From Corynebacterium sp. 21KM1197 (GTDB lineage Bacteria; Actinomycetota; Actinomycetes; Mycobacteriales; Mycobacteriaceae): a DNA stretch of 64,000 bases. The notes under the pieces were generated by a model that saw nothing but the letters and a program-made list of their open reading frames with translations, ran no database searches and had not been told where the DNA came from. This document shows, one piece after another, positions 10,352 to 20,449 of the stretch. Both the position numbers and the translations under genes were made by a program. The DNA lies in assembly GCF_033783015.1 (NCBI RefSeq), contig NZ_CP123907.1, positions 1,240,001-1,304,000 on the forward strand, given 5' to 3'. Position 1 is the first letter of the stretch, and each line of letters opens with the position of its first letter.

Positions 10352-10459
10352 TGATTAACCATGATGACCCTCGCCAAAAAGGATCCCCGCAAGCATATCA
10401 CCGCGACTTGGCTACAGTGGTGCCCAGACCGTTTCTTAAGCCATACCCCAAGGAGATGC

Positions 10460-10984
10460 GTGACTCACCCCGAACACGACACCCCCATCGCCCCCGTATC
10501 CGAGCAGTCCGTGGTGGACATCTTGGAGGCGGAAAACCTCGATTACCGGCTGCAACAGGACCCCGCGCCGATGGTGCGCACCGGCTTTACCAACGCCGCC
10601 GTATCCTTTGCCATCGAGGGCGATTACCTGCTGTGCGACTCCATGTGGCGCGGCCAGGTGGACGCCCAGCGCGCCGCCACGGCCCTGGCCGCCGTCAATG
10701 AATGGAACCTCACGCAACTCGCCCCCACCCTGCGCTTCTTCGAGTCCGCCCCCGGCACGCTCGCCTTTTCTGCTTGCCGACGCCTCCACATCGCCCACGG
10801 CCTCAGCCGCAACCAGACGGGGGCCTTTGTGATGTCCACCCTGGACTCCATCGTGGCCTGCTTCCAGTGGCTTGAGGCCCAGTTCCCCGAGGCGATCACC
10901 TGGGATCAGCCGCACGAAAACCACGGCACAAACAGCACGGAGGGCACAGGCCACAGCAACGAGGACATCGAGGAGGAGAAGTAA
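10460..10984 (+). CDS. YbjN-like domain protein 1
   Basis: Predicted cytosolic protein of 174 residues with the fold pattern of YbjN / type III chaperone-like proteins (segments FAIEGDYLLCDSMWRGQVD, LRFFESAPGTLAFSAC). I place the start at the GTG at 10460, which has AAGGAG four bases upstream; upstream in-frame codons add an Arg/His-rich stretch unlike the family. The stop is immediately followed by the start of a second gene of the same family. Family members are implicated in stress responses elsewhere, but the biochemical role is unknown. Confidence 0.75.
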   Translation: MTHPEHDTPIAPVSEQSVVDILEAENLDYRLQQDPAPMVRTGFTNAAVSFAIEGDYLLCDSMWRGQVDAQRAATALAAVNEWNLTQLAPTLRFFESAPGTLAFSACRRLHIAHGLSRNQTGAFVMSTLDSIVACFQWLEAQFPEAITWDQPHENHGTNSTEGTGHSNEDIEEEK

Positions 10985-11443
10985 ATGACCGAGCAAATTC
11001 CCGCCCTGACCTTCGAGCGCGTGACGGAAGCCATGAAGGGCTTTAATATCACGCTGTGGCCCACCGAGGATCCCAACGTGGGCACGGCCAACCTCAACGG
11101 CTTCCGGGTGACCTTTGCCCTGCTGAACTCGGTGCTCATCGTGCGCGCCGATAACCCCACCGACCTCGCCTCCGACTCCGGTATTCCCACCCTGCACCTG
11201 GCGGCCAACCAGGTGAACTGCTCGGGCTTTGGGGTCAAGGCCGTGGTGGCCGACCGGGAGGAAAACCTGGTGGTGCGCACCGAGTGCGATCTTCCCATTG
11301 CCGCAGGTATCTCCGATGAACAACTCACCGCCGCCCTGCGCGGGGCCGTGGACGAGGTTCTTGCGGGCCAGGATCGCGTGGCCCAGGCCGCCGAGGGTTT
11401 GCTCACCCAGCAGGACCAGAGCACGGAAAACCAGGCGGATTAG
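10985..11443 (+). CDS. YbjN-like domain protein 2
   Basis: Second member of a YbjN-like pair, 152 residues, starting at the ATG one base after the previous stop with AGGAGAAG as ribosome site. The core reads LTFERVTEAMKGFNITLWPT, then GFRVTFALLNSVLIVRAD, followed by a C-terminal acidic/Gln tail. It is probably translationally coupled to its neighbour, so the two proteins may form a pair. It converges on nusB with 18 bases between stops. Function not known. Confidence 0.75.
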   Translation: MTEQIPALTFERVTEAMKGFNITLWPTEDPNVGTANLNGFRVTFALLNSVLIVRADNPTDLASDSGIPTLHLAANQVNCSGFGVKAVVADREENLVVRTECDLPIAAGISDEQLTAALRGAVDEVLAGQDRVAQAAEGLLTQQDQSTENQAD

Positions 11444-11461
11444 GCTCCGCCTGCTTCCCGC

Positions 11462-12070
11462 CTACTCGGCCTCCTGGGCTCCGTTCGCGGTGCCCTCGGT
11501 GCCCCCGATGGTCTCGACATCCTCGGTGGGAGGCTCCGGGGTTGCGTCGGGGTCCTCGGCCGTTTCGGCGGCGGTGTCAGCCGCAGCATCATCGCGGACC
11601 GAGGCCCGGACCTCATCGAGGTTCTCGGCTACGTCATCCAGCACGGCGTGGATATACGGCGCGCCCTGCTCGCCGGAATATTCGCTGGCGATCTCCACGC
11701 CCTCCACCACGGCGGTGGCCGTGGGGACGTCCGGGTTGAAGATTAACTCCCACACCGACATGCGCAAGATGGCGCGATCCACCGCAGGCAGGCGACCTAG
11801 TTCCCATTGATCGCTGAGGAAGCGCACAATCACGCTGTCTAGCGCGTCTAGTTCCTCCGCCGCACCCAGCACGATCTGCCTGGTGTACTGAGCGATGGGA
11901 GCCACCTGATTCTCCGGCACCCGCGCCAACTCCGTGCGATCCTCCACGATGCGCATGGGATCAATATCGCGGGCCTCCGCCTCAAAGAGGACGTCCACCG
12001 CGCGGCGGCGGGCCTTATAGCGAGCGCCGTGACGGCGCCACTTTTCCTGGCGTTTGGTCACGGTGGCCAC
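11462..12070 (-). CDS. nusB: Transcription antitermination factor NusB
   Basis: RNA-binding helical protein that works with NusE/S10 in rRNA antitermination. Core of about 140 residues: [16 protein letters not shown] at the N-terminus, then AIQ-less linker, and [19 protein letters not shown] plus [20 protein letters not shown] late in the domain, as in the family. The last 50 or so residues form an acidic, Thr/Glu-rich tail, seen in other corynebacterial NusB proteins. The GTG start follows the efp TAA with no gap; a second GTG three codons on is also possible. Confidence 0.93.
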   Translation of the reverse strand: MATVTKRQEKWRRHGARYKARRRAVDVLFEAEARDIDPMRIVEDRTELARVPENQVAPIAQYTRQIVLGAAEELDALDSVIVRFLSDQWELGRLPAVDRAILRMSVWELIFNPDVPTATAVVEGVEIASEYSGEQGAPYIHAVLDDVAENLDEVRASVRDDAAADTAAETAEDPDATPEPPTEDVETIGGTEGTANGAQEAE

Positions 12071-12634
12071 TTAGTTGTTCACGCGGGAAAGGTACTCGCC
12101 AGAGCGGGTATCCACCTTGAGCACGTTGCCCGTCTCGATGAACAGCGGCACCTGGATCTCCGCGCCGGTCTCCAGGGTGGCGGGCTTGGTGCCGCCGGTG
12201 GAGCGATCGCCCTGCAAACCGGGATCGGTGTGCTCCACCTTGAGGTCCACGGACACGGGCAGCTCGGCAAAGAGCGGCTCCTCGTCGTGGAAGGACACCT
12301 GCACGCGCATGTTCTCCAGCAGGAAGCGAGCGGCGTCACCAAACTTCTCCGCGTCCAGTTCCACCTGGTCAAAGGTCTTATCGTCCATGACCACGTAGTT
12401 GGTGCCATCGTGGTACAGGTACGTCATATCGCGGCGATCCACGTTGGCGGTCTCCACCTTGACGCCGGCGTTCCAGGTCTTATCCACCGTCTTGCCGGAG
12501 ACAACGTCCTTGAGCTTGGTGCGCACAAAGGCCGGGCCCTTACCCGGCTTCACGTGCTGGAACTCAATGATCTGTTGCAGCTTGCCGTCGATCTTGAGCA
12601 CAAGACCGTTCTTGAAATCAGCGGTGGTTGCCAC
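12071..12634 (-). CDS. efp: Translation elongation factor P
   Basis: Relieves ribosomes stalled at polyproline. The 187-residue protein has all three beta-barrel domains: KOW-like N-terminus with [19 protein letters not shown], the middle OB domain, and the C-terminal OB domain ending with GEYLSRVNN. It is directly followed by nusB and preceded by pepQ, as in many actinobacteria. Confidence 0.97.
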   Translation of the reverse strand: MATTADFKNGLVLKIDGKLQQIIEFQHVKPGKGPAFVRTKLKDVVSGKTVDKTWNAGVKVETANVDRRDMTYLYHDGTNYVVMDDKTFDQVELDAEKFGDAARFLLENMRVQVSFHDEEPLFAELPVSVDLKVEHTDPGLQGDRSTGGTKPATLETGAEIQVPLFIETGNVLKVDTRSGEYLSRVNN

Positions 12635-12688
12635 TTAGCGGTTCTCCCTCGTGTGATCTGGTGTGATCCGGTATCTAACTGTGCCAGT

Positions 12689-13780
12689 CTACAACACCGT
12701 CAGGTCCTTGCTCACCCTGGTGATCACTTCCGGGGCACCCGGCGTGATGATGAGCGTATCCTCGATGCGCACCCCGCCCCGGCCCGGAACGTAGATACCC
12801 GGCTCGATGGTCAGCGTCATGCCCTCGCGCAGTTCTCCCTCCCCCGCCGAGGAGGCATAGGGCCCCTCGTGGACCTCAAGGCCCACGCCGTGCCCGGTGG
12901 AGTGAACGTAATACTCCCCGTACCCGGCCTCCTCGATGATCTCCCTGGTGGCGCGATCGACGTCGGCAAGCGCCGTGCCCACCGTGGCGGCCTCCACACC
13001 GGCGGCCTGCGCCCGCTTGACCACCTCGTAGATCTCCGTGGAAAACTCATCGGCCTTGCCCATCACCACGGTGCGGGTCATATCGGAGTTAAAGCCCCCC
13101 AGGAAGGCACCAAAGTCCAGGGTCACCAGATCGCCCGATTGCAGCAGGCGATCCCCGGCCCCGTGATGAGGCTTGGCGGAATTGGGCCCGGAGGCAATGA
13201 TGGTGTCAAAGCTCGTGCGCTCCGCTCCCGCCTTGCGCATCCGATATTCCAGATCGGCGGCAATATCGCGCTCCGAGCGCCCCACCGCCAACTCCCCGGC
13301 CGCAAGCAGATCGCGGTACGCCTGGGAGGCCAGTTCCGCCACCTCCCGCAGGCTCTCCAACTCGCGGTGATCCTTAATCAGGCGTAGTTCCTCCACCACA
13401 CCACGCACGGGTACCAGGGTGACATCCTCCCCGGCGGCCTTTTTCAGGGCCTCCCACTGCGCCACGCTTATCTCATCGGCCTCGATCCCCACGCGGCGCG
13501 GCCCCTCCACGCGGGAAAGCAGGGCCTCGGCGCAGGGGCGCGCGATGAGCGCCTCAATATCGGGCACCTCCTCGGCCACCTGCGTGGTGTAGCGCCCGTC
13601 CGTGGAAATCTGTGGGTTGAGGTCCTTGGAAAGCATGAGCGCGGCATTGGACCCGGTGAAACCGGAAAGATACTGCACGTGAATGAGGTTGGTCACCAGC
13701 ATCATGTCAATGCGCTGCCCCGCCAGGCGCGCCGAAAGGGTGCGGCGACGCTGGGAATAACGGGTATCGGCTAAGGCCAT
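12689..13780 (-). CDS. pepQ: Xaa-Pro dipeptidase/aminopeptidase, M24 family
   Basis: Cleaves peptides with proline at the second position. The C-terminal pita-bread fold supplies the metal ligands: LDFGAFLGGFNSDMTRTV (two Asp), HSTGHGVGLEVHEGP (His) and LTIEPGIYVPGRGGVRIED (two Glu). The N-terminal creatinase-like domain starts near SQRRRTLSARL. The frame is open to 13981, but the ATG at 13780 has a GGAGG site four bases upstream and fits the family, giving 363 residues. It precedes efp and nusB. Confidence 0.92.
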   Translation of the reverse strand: MALADTRYSQRRRTLSARLAGQRIDMMLVTNLIHVQYLSGFTGSNAALMLSKDLNPQISTDGRYTTQVAEEVPDIEALIARPCAEALLSRVEGPRRVGIEADEISVAQWEALKKAAGEDVTLVPVRGVVEELRLIKDHRELESLREVAELASQAYRDLLAAGELAVGRSERDIAADLEYRMRKAGAERTSFDTIIASGPNSAKPHHGAGDRLLQSGDLVTLDFGAFLGGFNSDMTRTVVMGKADEFSTEIYEVVKRAQAAGVEAATVGTALADVDRATREIIEEAGYGEYYVHSTGHGVGLEVHEGPYASSAGEGELREGMTLTIEPGIYVPGRGGVRIEDTLIITPGAPEVITRVSKDLTVL

Positions 13781-14010
13781 CGTGTCCTCCTTGTATGAAC
13801 CTTGGATTCTCCGGGTAAATGATCGTTGTCGGTGATCCTCAACGCTTAGTCTAGGCTTTCCCACCGCTGGCCTCAGTGATTTTGTGGCGTTGCGCGCACC
13901 ACCTGCCCCCGGCAGCCACCCCCGCCCCCGAGGCTCCGCACCGCCGGGGCGTCGGGGCGCCACCAGCGTGCGCCTTATCACCGCATCAGCGCGGGGCGGA
14001 GCTGATACAG

Positions 14011-14040
14011 AGCTAGCGCAGGTTAGCGCACGTTAGCGCC
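14011..14040. repeat. Three 10-bp tandem repeats at the aroQ stop
   Basis: Three consecutive copies of a 10-bp unit resembling (G/C)GTTAGCGCA span the end of aroQ; the aroQ stop codon lies in the last copy. Purpose unknown; possibly chance or slippage. Confidence 0.5.
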
Positions 14041-14467
14041 GGGCAAAGTACCCCAGGGCCGCTCGGTATCCCTCCACCCCCAGGCCCGCGATCACCGCGA
14101 GCGCGATGGGAGAGAGATAACTGTGGTGCCGGAACTCCTCGCGCGCATGCACATTGGAGATGTGCACCTCTATGAAGCCGGGGCCGTCGGTGACCTCCGC
14201 GAGGGCGTCGCGTAGCGCCACCGAGGTATGCGTCAAGCCTCCTGGGTTGATGATCACGGCCCAGCCCTCGTCGGCGGCCTCGTGTACCCACTCGATGAGC
14301 ACGTGCTCCGCGTTGGATTGGCGGCATTCCACCTCAAGGCCCAGCCCGTGGGCCTCCGCCGCGATCATCTCCTCCACCTGCGCCAGCGTGGTGGAGCCGT
14401 AGATGTGCGGCTGGCGCTTACCCAGGCGGTTGAGGTTGGGGCCGTTGAGCACCAGAATCTTGGTCAT
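14033..14467 (-). CDS. aroQ: 3-Dehydroquinate dehydratase, type II
   Basis: Third step of the shikimate pathway, by the anti-elimination type II enzyme. The 144-residue protein has the signature [21 protein letters not shown] at the start with the catalytic tyrosine region, [17 protein letters not shown] in the middle, and [20 protein letters not shown] with the catalytic histidine. Its start overlaps the aroB stop by four bases (ATGA). Confidence 0.97.
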   Translation of the reverse strand: MTKILVLNGPNLNRLGKRQPHIYGSTTLAQVEEMIAAEAHGLGLEVECRQSNAEHVLIEWVHEAADEGWAVIINPGGLTHTSVALRDALAEVTDGPGFIEVHISNVHAREEFRHHSYLSPIALAVIAGLGVEGYRAALGYFARR

Positions 14468-15543
14468 GCCGTGGTCTCCTCGAAGCGGTCGTCACCGCCG
14501 AGCGCCCGATAGGCCGCCCGAAGTTCTTCCTCGCTGGGGCCCTCCAGGCGAGTCACGTCCCCCGGCTCCCCGTGGAGAACCACAAACCGTATGGTGCCCT
14601 CGCGGTTCTTCTTATCCTTGGTCATTGCGGAGTGCAGGGCCGCAAAATGCCCCTGCTCATAGGTGGTGGGCAACCCCACGGACTGAAGAATATCGCGGTG
14701 CCTGCGCACCAGGGAGGCGCTGATCAGGCCGCGAGAATGGGCGAGGTGCGCCACGAACATCATGCCCACGGACACCGCCGCGCCGTGCCGCCAGCGGTAA
14801 TCCTCGCGCAATTCCACCGCATGACCAAAGGTATGGCCGTAGTTGAGGATTTCCCGCAGGCCGGACTCCTTCAAATCCTCCCCCACCACCTGGGCCTTCA
14901 CCCGCACGGAGCGCTCGATGAGTTCCGGCAGGAGGCCCTCGGGGTCCAGGGCCGCGGCGGGATCGGATTCATAGCGTTCCAGGATCACCGGATCCGCGAT
15001 GAACCCCGTCTTGATGATTTCCGCGGAGCCCGCCACGATCTCCTCCTTGGGGAGGGTACGCAGGTAATCGAGGTCGATGAGCACCGCTGTGGGCTCGTGG
15101 AAGGCCCCCACCAGGTTCTTACCCAGGGCGGTATTGATGCCCGTCTTTCCGCCCACGGCGGCGTCCACCATCGCCAGCAGCGTGGTGGGCACCTGCACCA
15201 CGCAAATACCCCGCATCCATGTGGCCGCCGCAAAGCCCGCCACGTCCGTGACGGCCCCGCCGCCCAGGCCCACCACGGTGTCGCGGCGCGTCCATCCGGC
15301 CTCTCCCAGGCGATCCCAGATCATGCCCAGGGTGTCCAGGCTCTTACCGGCCTCCGCGTCCGGCACCTCGATAAGGATGCTCTCCGGCCCGCACACCTTA
15401 GCCAGTTCTTCCGCCGCCGGGCGCATGACTGGTTGGTGAATAATCGCGGCGCGGCCACGAACCTCGTCGCTCACCCGCCGCCCCAACCCGGAGCCGATGG
15501 TCACGGTATAGGGCTGGGGGCCTCGTACCTCAATGCTGGGCAT
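14464..15543 (-). CDS. aroB: 3-Dehydroquinate synthase
   Basis: Second step of the shikimate pathway: DAHP to dehydroquinate, needing NAD and zinc. The 359-residue protein contains the NAD site [19 protein letters not shown], then [20 protein letters not shown], a zinc ligand region [12 protein letters not shown] and the later [12 protein letters not shown]. It sits between aroK (19 bases upstream) and aroQ (overlap). Confidence 0.98.
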   Translation of the reverse strand: MPSIEVRGPQPYTVTIGSGLGRRVSDEVRGRAAIIHQPVMRPAAEELAKVCGPESILIEVPDAEAGKSLDTLGMIWDRLGEAGWTRRDTVVGLGGGAVTDVAGFAAATWMRGICVVQVPTTLLAMVDAAVGGKTGINTALGKNLVGAFHEPTAVLIDLDYLRTLPKEEIVAGSAEIIKTGFIADPVILERYESDPAAALDPEGLLPELIERSVRVKAQVVGEDLKESGLREILNYGHTFGHAVELREDYRWRHGAAVSVGMMFVAHLAHSRGLISASLVRRHRDILQSVGLPTTYEQGHFAALHSAMTKDKKNREGTIRFVVLHGEPGDVTRLEGPSEEELRAAYRALGGDDRFEETTA

Positions 15544-15562
15544 GGTTTTCTCTCCGATCGCC

Positions 15563-16072
15563 TTATTGCTCTACATCAAGAATCGCCAGGATTCGGGACA
15601 CCACCTGGGCGGGGGTACGACCATCGGTGCGCACCCGGTGGGTGGACACCTCCTGGTACCACGGCTCGCGCTGCTCTAGGAGGTTGCGATAGCGCTCGGC
15701 GGGGTCCTCGGCCTCCAATACCGGGCGGGTACCCTCCGCGAGGGTGCGCCGCACCCCCTCCTCCGCACTCACGTCCACCCACACCACCACGTGTTCCCGC
15801 AGGGCCTCGCGGCTCTCGGGGTGGGTCACCGCCCCGCCGCCCAGGCTCACCACGCCGCCGTGATCGAGAGCCCGGGCCACGTGCCGGGCCTCCACCTCGC
15901 GGAAAGCGGGCTCCCCCAGGTCCACAAAGGCCTCGCCGCAGGGCTTGCCACATTCCTGCGCGATGAGTTCATCGGTATCCAGCACCGGCAGGTTCAGGGC
16001 GTTACCCAGGCGGCGGGCCACCGTGGACTTCCCCGCACCCGGGGGGCCCACCAGGATCACTGCGGGGCTCAT
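15563..16072 (-). CDS. aroK: Shikimate kinase
   Basis: Phosphorylates shikimate with ATP. The 169-residue protein has the P-loop [15 protein letters not shown], the shikimate-binding [11 protein letters not shown], and [17 protein letters not shown] (GGG motif). Start overlaps the aroC stop by four bases, so the aroC-aroK-aroB-aroQ genes are tightly coupled. Confidence 0.97.
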   Translation of the reverse strand: MSPAVILVGPPGAGKSTVARRLGNALNLPVLDTDELIAQECGKPCGEAFVDLGEPAFREVEARHVARALDHGGVVSLGGGAVTHPESREALREHVVVWVDVSAEEGVRRTLAEGTRPVLEAEDPAERYRNLLEQREPWYQEVSTHRVRTDGRTPAQVVSRILAILDVEQ

Positions 16073-17301
16073 CGAACCTCCCCCTCGGTAGCATCATCGC
16101 CTGCAAAGGCCAGCCTGCGCCGCACGCCCGCCAGATACTCCTGGGCGTTACGGCGCGTCTCCGGGAGGGAATCGCCGCCGAACTTGTGCAACACCGCGCG
16201 CGCCAGCACCAGGGCCACCATCGCCTCGGCCACCACAGCCCCGGCGGGAACAGCGCACACGTCGGAGCGCTGATGAATAGCGGAGGCCGCCTCCCCGGTG
16301 GCCATGTCCACCGTGCGCAGGGCGCGCGGCACGGTGGAGATCGGCTTCATCGCGGCGCGCAGGCGCAGCACCTGGCCATTGGTCATGCCGCCCTCCAGGC
16401 CACCGGCCCGGTTGGTGGTGCGTTCCACGCCGTCCTCGGTGCGCACCATCTCATCGTGGGCCTCGCTGCCCCGGCGGCGCGCCTCCTCAAAGCCATCGCC
16501 CACTTCCACGCCCTTGACGGATTGAATCCCCATCAGGGCGGAAGCCAGTTGGGCATCGAGGCGATCGTCCCCGGAGACGTGGGAACCCAGGCCGATCGGC
16601 AGGCCGTGCACCACCACCTCCACGATCCCGCCGAGGGTATCGCCGGACTTCTTGGCTGCCTCAATCTCCGCGATCATGGAGGCCTCCGCTTCCGCATCGC
16701 AGGCGCGCACCGGGGAGGCGTCGATAGCCTCCAGGTCGCTCGGCTGCGGCTGCCCCTGGGAGGGCTGCGAGGCGCCGATGGAGATCACGTGGGAGATCAC
16801 CTCCACGCCCAGCACCTCGCGGAGGAAGTTGCGCGCCAGGGTGGCGGCGGCCACGCGAGCGGCGGTCTCCCGCGCGGAGGAGCGCTCCAGCACCGGGCGA
16901 GCCTCCTCGAACCCATACTTGACCATGCCTGAAAAATCCGCGTGGCCGGGGCGCGGGCGCGTCAGGGCAGCGCCGCGGCCGGAGTTCATCGCCGCAGCAA
17001 CCTCGGGATCGGAGGTATCCACCGGGTCGGCGGACATGATGGTAGTCCACTTGGGCCACTCGGTGTTACCGATCATCACGGATACCGGGCTGCCCAGCGT
17101 CAGCCCGTGGCGCACACCGCCCAAGATCGTGACCTCGTCCGCCTCGAACTTCATGCGCGCGCCCCGGCCGTATCCGAGGCGGCGGCGCGCCAACTGGCTA
17201 GCAATATCCTCACGAGTGAGCGGGACACCGGCCGGCATGTGCTCCACCAGCGCGATCAGCGCCTGGCCGTGTGATTCCCCAGAGGTAGTCCAACGAAGCA
17301 T
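16069..17301 (-). CDS. aroC: Chorismate synthase
   Basis: Converts EPSP to chorismate using reduced FMN. Signatures: [17 protein letters not shown] at the N-terminus, the middle [18 protein letters not shown], and [20 protein letters not shown]. The frame is open to 17346, but the family starts at the ATG at 17301 (GAAAGA nine bases upstream), giving 410 residues. aroK overlaps its end; a prepilin peptidase gene lies 13 bases upstream. Confidence 0.97.
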   Translation of the reverse strand: MLRWTTSGESHGQALIALVEHMPAGVPLTREDIASQLARRRLGYGRGARMKFEADEVTILGGVRHGLTLGSPVSVMIGNTEWPKWTTIMSADPVDTSDPEVAAAMNSGRGAALTRPRPGHADFSGMVKYGFEEARPVLERSSARETAARVAAATLARNFLREVLGVEVISHVISIGASQPSQGQPQPSDLEAIDASPVRACDAEAEASMIAEIEAAKKSGDTLGGIVEVVVHGLPIGLGSHVSGDDRLDAQLASALMGIQSVKGVEVGDGFEEARRRGSEAHDEMVRTEDGVERTTNRAGGLEGGMTNGQVLRLRAAMKPISTVPRALRTVDMATGEAASAIHQRSDVCAVPAGAVVAEAMVALVLARAVLHKFGGDSLPETRRNAQEYLAGVRRRLAFAGDDATEGEVR

Positions 17302-17314
17302 GCTCACCATTCTT

Positions 17315-17716
17315 TCACATCGCCGCGCCACACAGCGCAGATACAACCATCGACGGCCCGTGCGGCACCCTGCCGCGTCGCAACACCGCCATCAGGAGCA
17401 GGGAGGCTATCGACGCCCCCACCACCGCCACGCACCACCCCGGTACCCCGCTTCCCGCGCAGACCAGCACGCCCAGGCTGGCCGCCAGCTTCACATCTCC
17501 CCCGCCGACGCCGCGCACCACCCACCCCACCAGGAGGTACAACGCGGCCCACGCCACCCCGCCGCCGATCCACCACGGCTGGTGACAAAACAGCGCCCAG
17601 GCCCAGGACACCGCGACGCCCGGCAGCGTCAGCACATTGGGTAATATCCCCTGGCGCGCGTCCCACCAGATGAGCGCGCCGAGCCATAATCCCACCCCGA
17701 TAGAAAACCCCCACAT
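17315..17716 (-). CDS. Minimal A24 prepilin peptidase-like protein
   Basis: Integral membrane aspartic protease of the type IV prepilin peptidase/TadV group, about 133 residues when started at the ATG at 17716. Both expected catalytic aspartates are visible: Asp19 in [11 protein letters not shown] and Asp74 in GVGGGDVKL (GxGD motif). It has about five hydrophobic segments and lacks the N-terminal methylase domain of full-length PilD. It sits between aroE and aroC without pilin or Tad genes nearby. The substrate cannot be read from context; corynebacterial Flp/Tad pili elsewhere in the genome would be the natural client. Confidence 0.75.
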   Translation of the reverse strand: MWGFSIGVGLWLGALIWWDARQGILPNVLTLPGVAVSWAWALFCHQPWWIGGGVAWAALYLLVGWVVRGVGGGDVKLAASLGVLVCAGSGVPGWCVAVVGASIASLLLMAVLRRGRVPHGPSMVVSALCGAAM

Positions 17717-17726
17717 GGTCGCCAGC

Positions 17727-18548
17727 CTAGCCGATGTGCTCCTCCAGGGCGCGACGCATGGCGGTGCGGGGGGCACTAACCCCCGTGAACTGCTCAAATT
17801 GGCTATAGGCCTGGTGCGCCAGCATGACGTGTCCGCCCACCGTGCGGAAGCCATTGGCGGCCGCCTGGGTGCACAGGGCGGTGGGCCAGGGATCGTAGAT
17901 CACGTCCAGCACCCGGCTATGGGCCAAATCCTGCACGTAGTCCGCAATAGCCGCGCTCGGCACGGTGGAGACGATCACCTCGGCGCCGCGCGCGAGATCG
18001 GCAATATTCACCGACTCATCGCCCAGCACGTGCCCCACCACTTCGCAGGAGGTGCCCGCCGTCAAGGGACGCAGTTCCGCAAGCCGATCGCTGCGGTTGA
18101 GCACGTCCACGCGCTGCACGCCTCGCTGTGCCAGGGCATAGAGCGCGGGCCGAGCCGTGCCGCCGGAGCCCACGAGCAGCGCTCGCTTGGGTGAGCGCAC
18201 CCCCAATTCACCCAGGGCCCCGAGGATTCCCTCCACGTCCGTGTTATCGGCGCGCCAGCCGCCGTCCACGCGCACCAAGGTGTTGGCCGCGCCGATGGCG
18301 CGGGCGCGCTCCGTGGCCTCGGTGGCATATTCCAAGGCGGCAAACTTCCCCGGCATGGTCACCGAGAATCCGGCGTACTCCGGGCCCGCCTGCCCCACCA
18401 CCTCGGGCAGTTCCTCCGCGCCGCACTCCAGGCGGAGGTATTCCCAATCCGCGAGGTCCGCCGCCGCATAACCCGCCTGGTGCAGCACCGGGGAGAGCGA
18501 GTGGGCGATGGGGCTGCCAAGCACCGCCGCGCGCCGAGGGGTGCTCAT
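17727..18548 (-). CDS. aroE: Shikimate dehydrogenase
   Basis: NADPH-dependent reduction of dehydroshikimate. The 273-residue protein has the substrate-binding N-terminus AAVLGSPIAHSLSPVLHQAG, the catalytic Lys in SVTMPGKFAALEYA, the following GAANTLVR, and the nucleotide-binding loop VGSGGTARPALYAL. Overlaps the mltG stop by four bases, so it is part of a ruvX-mltG-aroE unit. Confidence 0.95.
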   Translation of the reverse strand: MSTPRRAAVLGSPIAHSLSPVLHQAGYAAADLADWEYLRLECGAEELPEVVGQAGPEYAGFSVTMPGKFAALEYATEATERARAIGAANTLVRVDGGWRADNTDVEGILGALGELGVRSPKRALLVGSGGTARPALYALAQRGVQRVDVLNRSDRLAELRPLTAGTSCEVVGHVLGDESVNIADLARGAEVIVSTVPSAAIADYVQDLAHSRVLDVIYDPWPTALCTQAAANGFRTVGGHVMLAHQAYSQFEQFTGVSAPRTAMRRALEEHIG

Positions 18549-19735
18549 CGGTTGCTATCGAGGATTCCGCTGTTCAGGGCCTCGTCCACGGAGCGCTGGT
18601 GGGAATCGAAGTCATCGTTGAACACGGTGGTGCCCTGTTGATCCACGGTGACAAAGAAGAGCCAGTTGCCCTCCGCCGGATTTTCCATTGCCTCGATGGC
18701 GTCATCGGAGGGGGCCGCGATGGGCGTCTCCGGGAGCCCGTCCTTGGCGTAGGTATTCCACGGGGTGACCCGGGCGCGGTCGGCGTCCGTGGTGGCCACC
18801 TCCTGCTCGGAGAGGCCGTAGTTCACCGTGGAGTCAAACTCCAGGCGCATGGGCTCGTGCAGGCGGTTGAGGATCACTCGCGCCACCTTGTCAAAGTCCC
18901 CGGCCGGGGCCTCGCGCTCCACCAAGGAAGCGGCGGTAAGCAACTCGTACGGGGTCAGGCCGATGGCCTGGGCGCGCTGCTCGATGCTCGTGGATTCGTA
19001 GTAATCCGCAGAGCGGGTGATGAGGTCCGTCAGGATGGCCTTGGCATCCATCCCGGGGTCAATCACGTACTGGCCCGGGCGGATCAGGCCCTCGATACGA
19101 CGGGGGTCATCGCCACGCTCCAGCACCGAGGCCACCGCCCAATCGGGCACGCCCAGTTCCTGCGGGGCGGTCTTGGCCGCCACCTGCTGAAGTTGCTCCA
19201 CCGTCACGCAATTGCCATTCCCGGATTCCGCGCAGGATACCTCGGAGATCATGGTGTAAATGCCCTTGCGGGTATCACCGGCCACCACCGTGACGTCCAT
19301 GAGGGTGGAGCCGCCCTGCACGTCCAGCATCTCCACCTTGTTGGCGGGGTTGAGCAGCGCCGCCACGGCGGAGGCCGCGCTCATCTCCTCCTGGAGGCGG
19401 TAGAAGCCCGGCTGAATGCTGCCCGCATTGGGGTTGCTAAAGGCTGCGCTCTGGTAGGCGGCGTCCGTCTTAACGATGCCGCGTTCCTCTAGTTCCACGC
19501 CCAGCTCGGACACGGAGGAACCCTCCGGCACCTGCACCAGTTGCACCACGCCGTTGCCCTCGCCCTCGTAATCGTTGCCACCCACGGCTCCCACCACGTT
19601 CAAGGCGATCCAGCCCAGGGCGCCAACAATCAAGATGATGGCGGCCACGAGCACCGCAGCGCCGCGCTGACGGCGCTTCACGTACTTGGGGTCCATCCGA
19701 CGCCCCTTGGGCGAGCGGCGCGGTTTCTTGGTCAT
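18545..19735 (-). CDS. mltG: Endolytic murein transglycosylase MltG (YceG-like)
   Basis: Membrane-anchored lytic transglycosylase that cuts nascent peptidoglycan. The 396-residue protein has a basic cytosolic N-terminus ([20 protein letters not shown]), one transmembrane helix (about residues 27-50), a LysM-like region, and the YceG catalytic block with the key glutamate in [11 protein letters not shown] followed by [19 protein letters not shown] and [17 protein letters not shown]. Overlaps ruvX upstream and aroE downstream by four bases each. Confidence 0.95.
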   Translation of the reverse strand: MTKKPRRSPKGRRMDPKYVKRRQRGAAVLVAAIILIVGALGWIALNVVGAVGGNDYEGEGNGVVQLVQVPEGSSVSELGVELEERGIVKTDAAYQSAAFSNPNAGSIQPGFYRLQEEMSAASAVAALLNPANKVEMLDVQGGSTLMDVTVVAGDTRKGIYTMISEVSCAESGNGNCVTVEQLQQVAAKTAPQELGVPDWAVASVLERGDDPRRIEGLIRPGQYVIDPGMDAKAILTDLITRSADYYESTSIEQRAQAIGLTPYELLTAASLVEREAPAGDFDKVARVILNRLHEPMRLEFDSTVNYGLSEQEVATTDADRARVTPWNTYAKDGLPETPIAAPSDDAIEAMENPAEGNWLFFVTVDQQGTTVFNDDFDSHQRSVDEALNSGILDSNR

Positions 19736-20250
19736 TGAGACTTCTCCTCGTCGTCGGCAATGGCGTAAGCGCGGCCATCAAGCCAGGTTTGCAGGATCTC
19801 CACCGCTGCGGCCTGGTCGATAAATGCTCGCCCTTTCTTGGCGCTGACCCCCGAGGCCTGGAGGGCCTGGGTGGCGGCGACGGTGGTCAGGCGCTCATCG
19901 GCAAGGCGCACGGGCACCTTGTTCTTGGCCTCACGCAGCCGCCGTCTGATACGGAACGCAATATCTTTAGCGTGCTTGACGCTGATTGACCCATTCCCCT
20001 TGAGGTCGCGGGGTAGCCCCACGATGACCTCCACGGCCTCGTAGGACTCGATGATCTCCATGAGACGATCGATGTCGCCCTGGTCGTATTCCCCCAGCCC
20101 CGTCTCGCGGGGCACGGTCTCCACCGGCGTGGCCAGCATGGCGGCGCGGTCGCTCACGGCCACGCCGATGCGGACGGTTCCCACGTCAATGCCCACGCGC
20201 CGACCGGCACCCGGATCATTGGCACCGGGGGTGTCCACTCTGACCGCCAT
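19732..20250 (-). CDS. ruvX: RuvX/YqgF, putative Holliday junction resolvase or pre-16S rRNA nuclease
   Basis: RNase H-fold protein of about 172 residues. The motifs [35 protein letters not shown] and [16 protein letters not shown] are present in order. In E. coli this family processes the 5' end of 16S rRNA. The ATG at 20250 is chosen because AGGAGG lies 13 bases upstream; the in-frame ATG at 20262 is only one base from that site. First gene of the ruvX-mltG-aroE unit. Confidence 0.9.
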   Translation of the reverse strand: MAVRVDTPGANDPGAGRRVGIDVGTVRIGVAVSDRAAMLATPVETVPRETGLGEYDQGDIDRLMEIIESYEAVEVIVGLPRDLKGNGSISVKHAKDIAFRIRRRLREAKNKVPVRLADERLTTVAATQALQASGVSAKKGRAFIDQAAAVEILQTWLDGRAYAIADDEEKSQ

Positions 20251-20350
20251 GAAAGACCACATACCTCCTGGGATGGATAACAATAGAAAATGGCCGCAAA
20301 AACCGTACCTACCAGGCAATACTGATACTCCGGCGCACCAAGATCACACA

Positions 20351-20392
20351 CAGTGTAACGAAATGGTCACAGAACACCTAATGGTCGTGACC
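20351..20392 (-). promoter_or_regulatory. Possible promoter region of ruvX with an inverted repeat
   Basis: The 199-base gap between ruvX and alaS is AT-rich. It has a TACACT -10-like hexamer on the minus strand (20352-20357) and a GGTCAC / GTGACC inverted repeat (20365-20370 and 20387-20392, 16-base spacer). The repeat could be an operator or the remains of an alaS terminator. Confidence 0.3.
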
Positions 20393-20449
20393 TTTTCGCA
20401 ATATACTTATACGGTAATTCCCCCGACTATGCGAGCGGTGCGAGGAAGA

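Noticed and set aside
14011..14040. Origin-like iterons
   Set aside because: Only three 10-bp copies at a gene end, no replication genes nearby.
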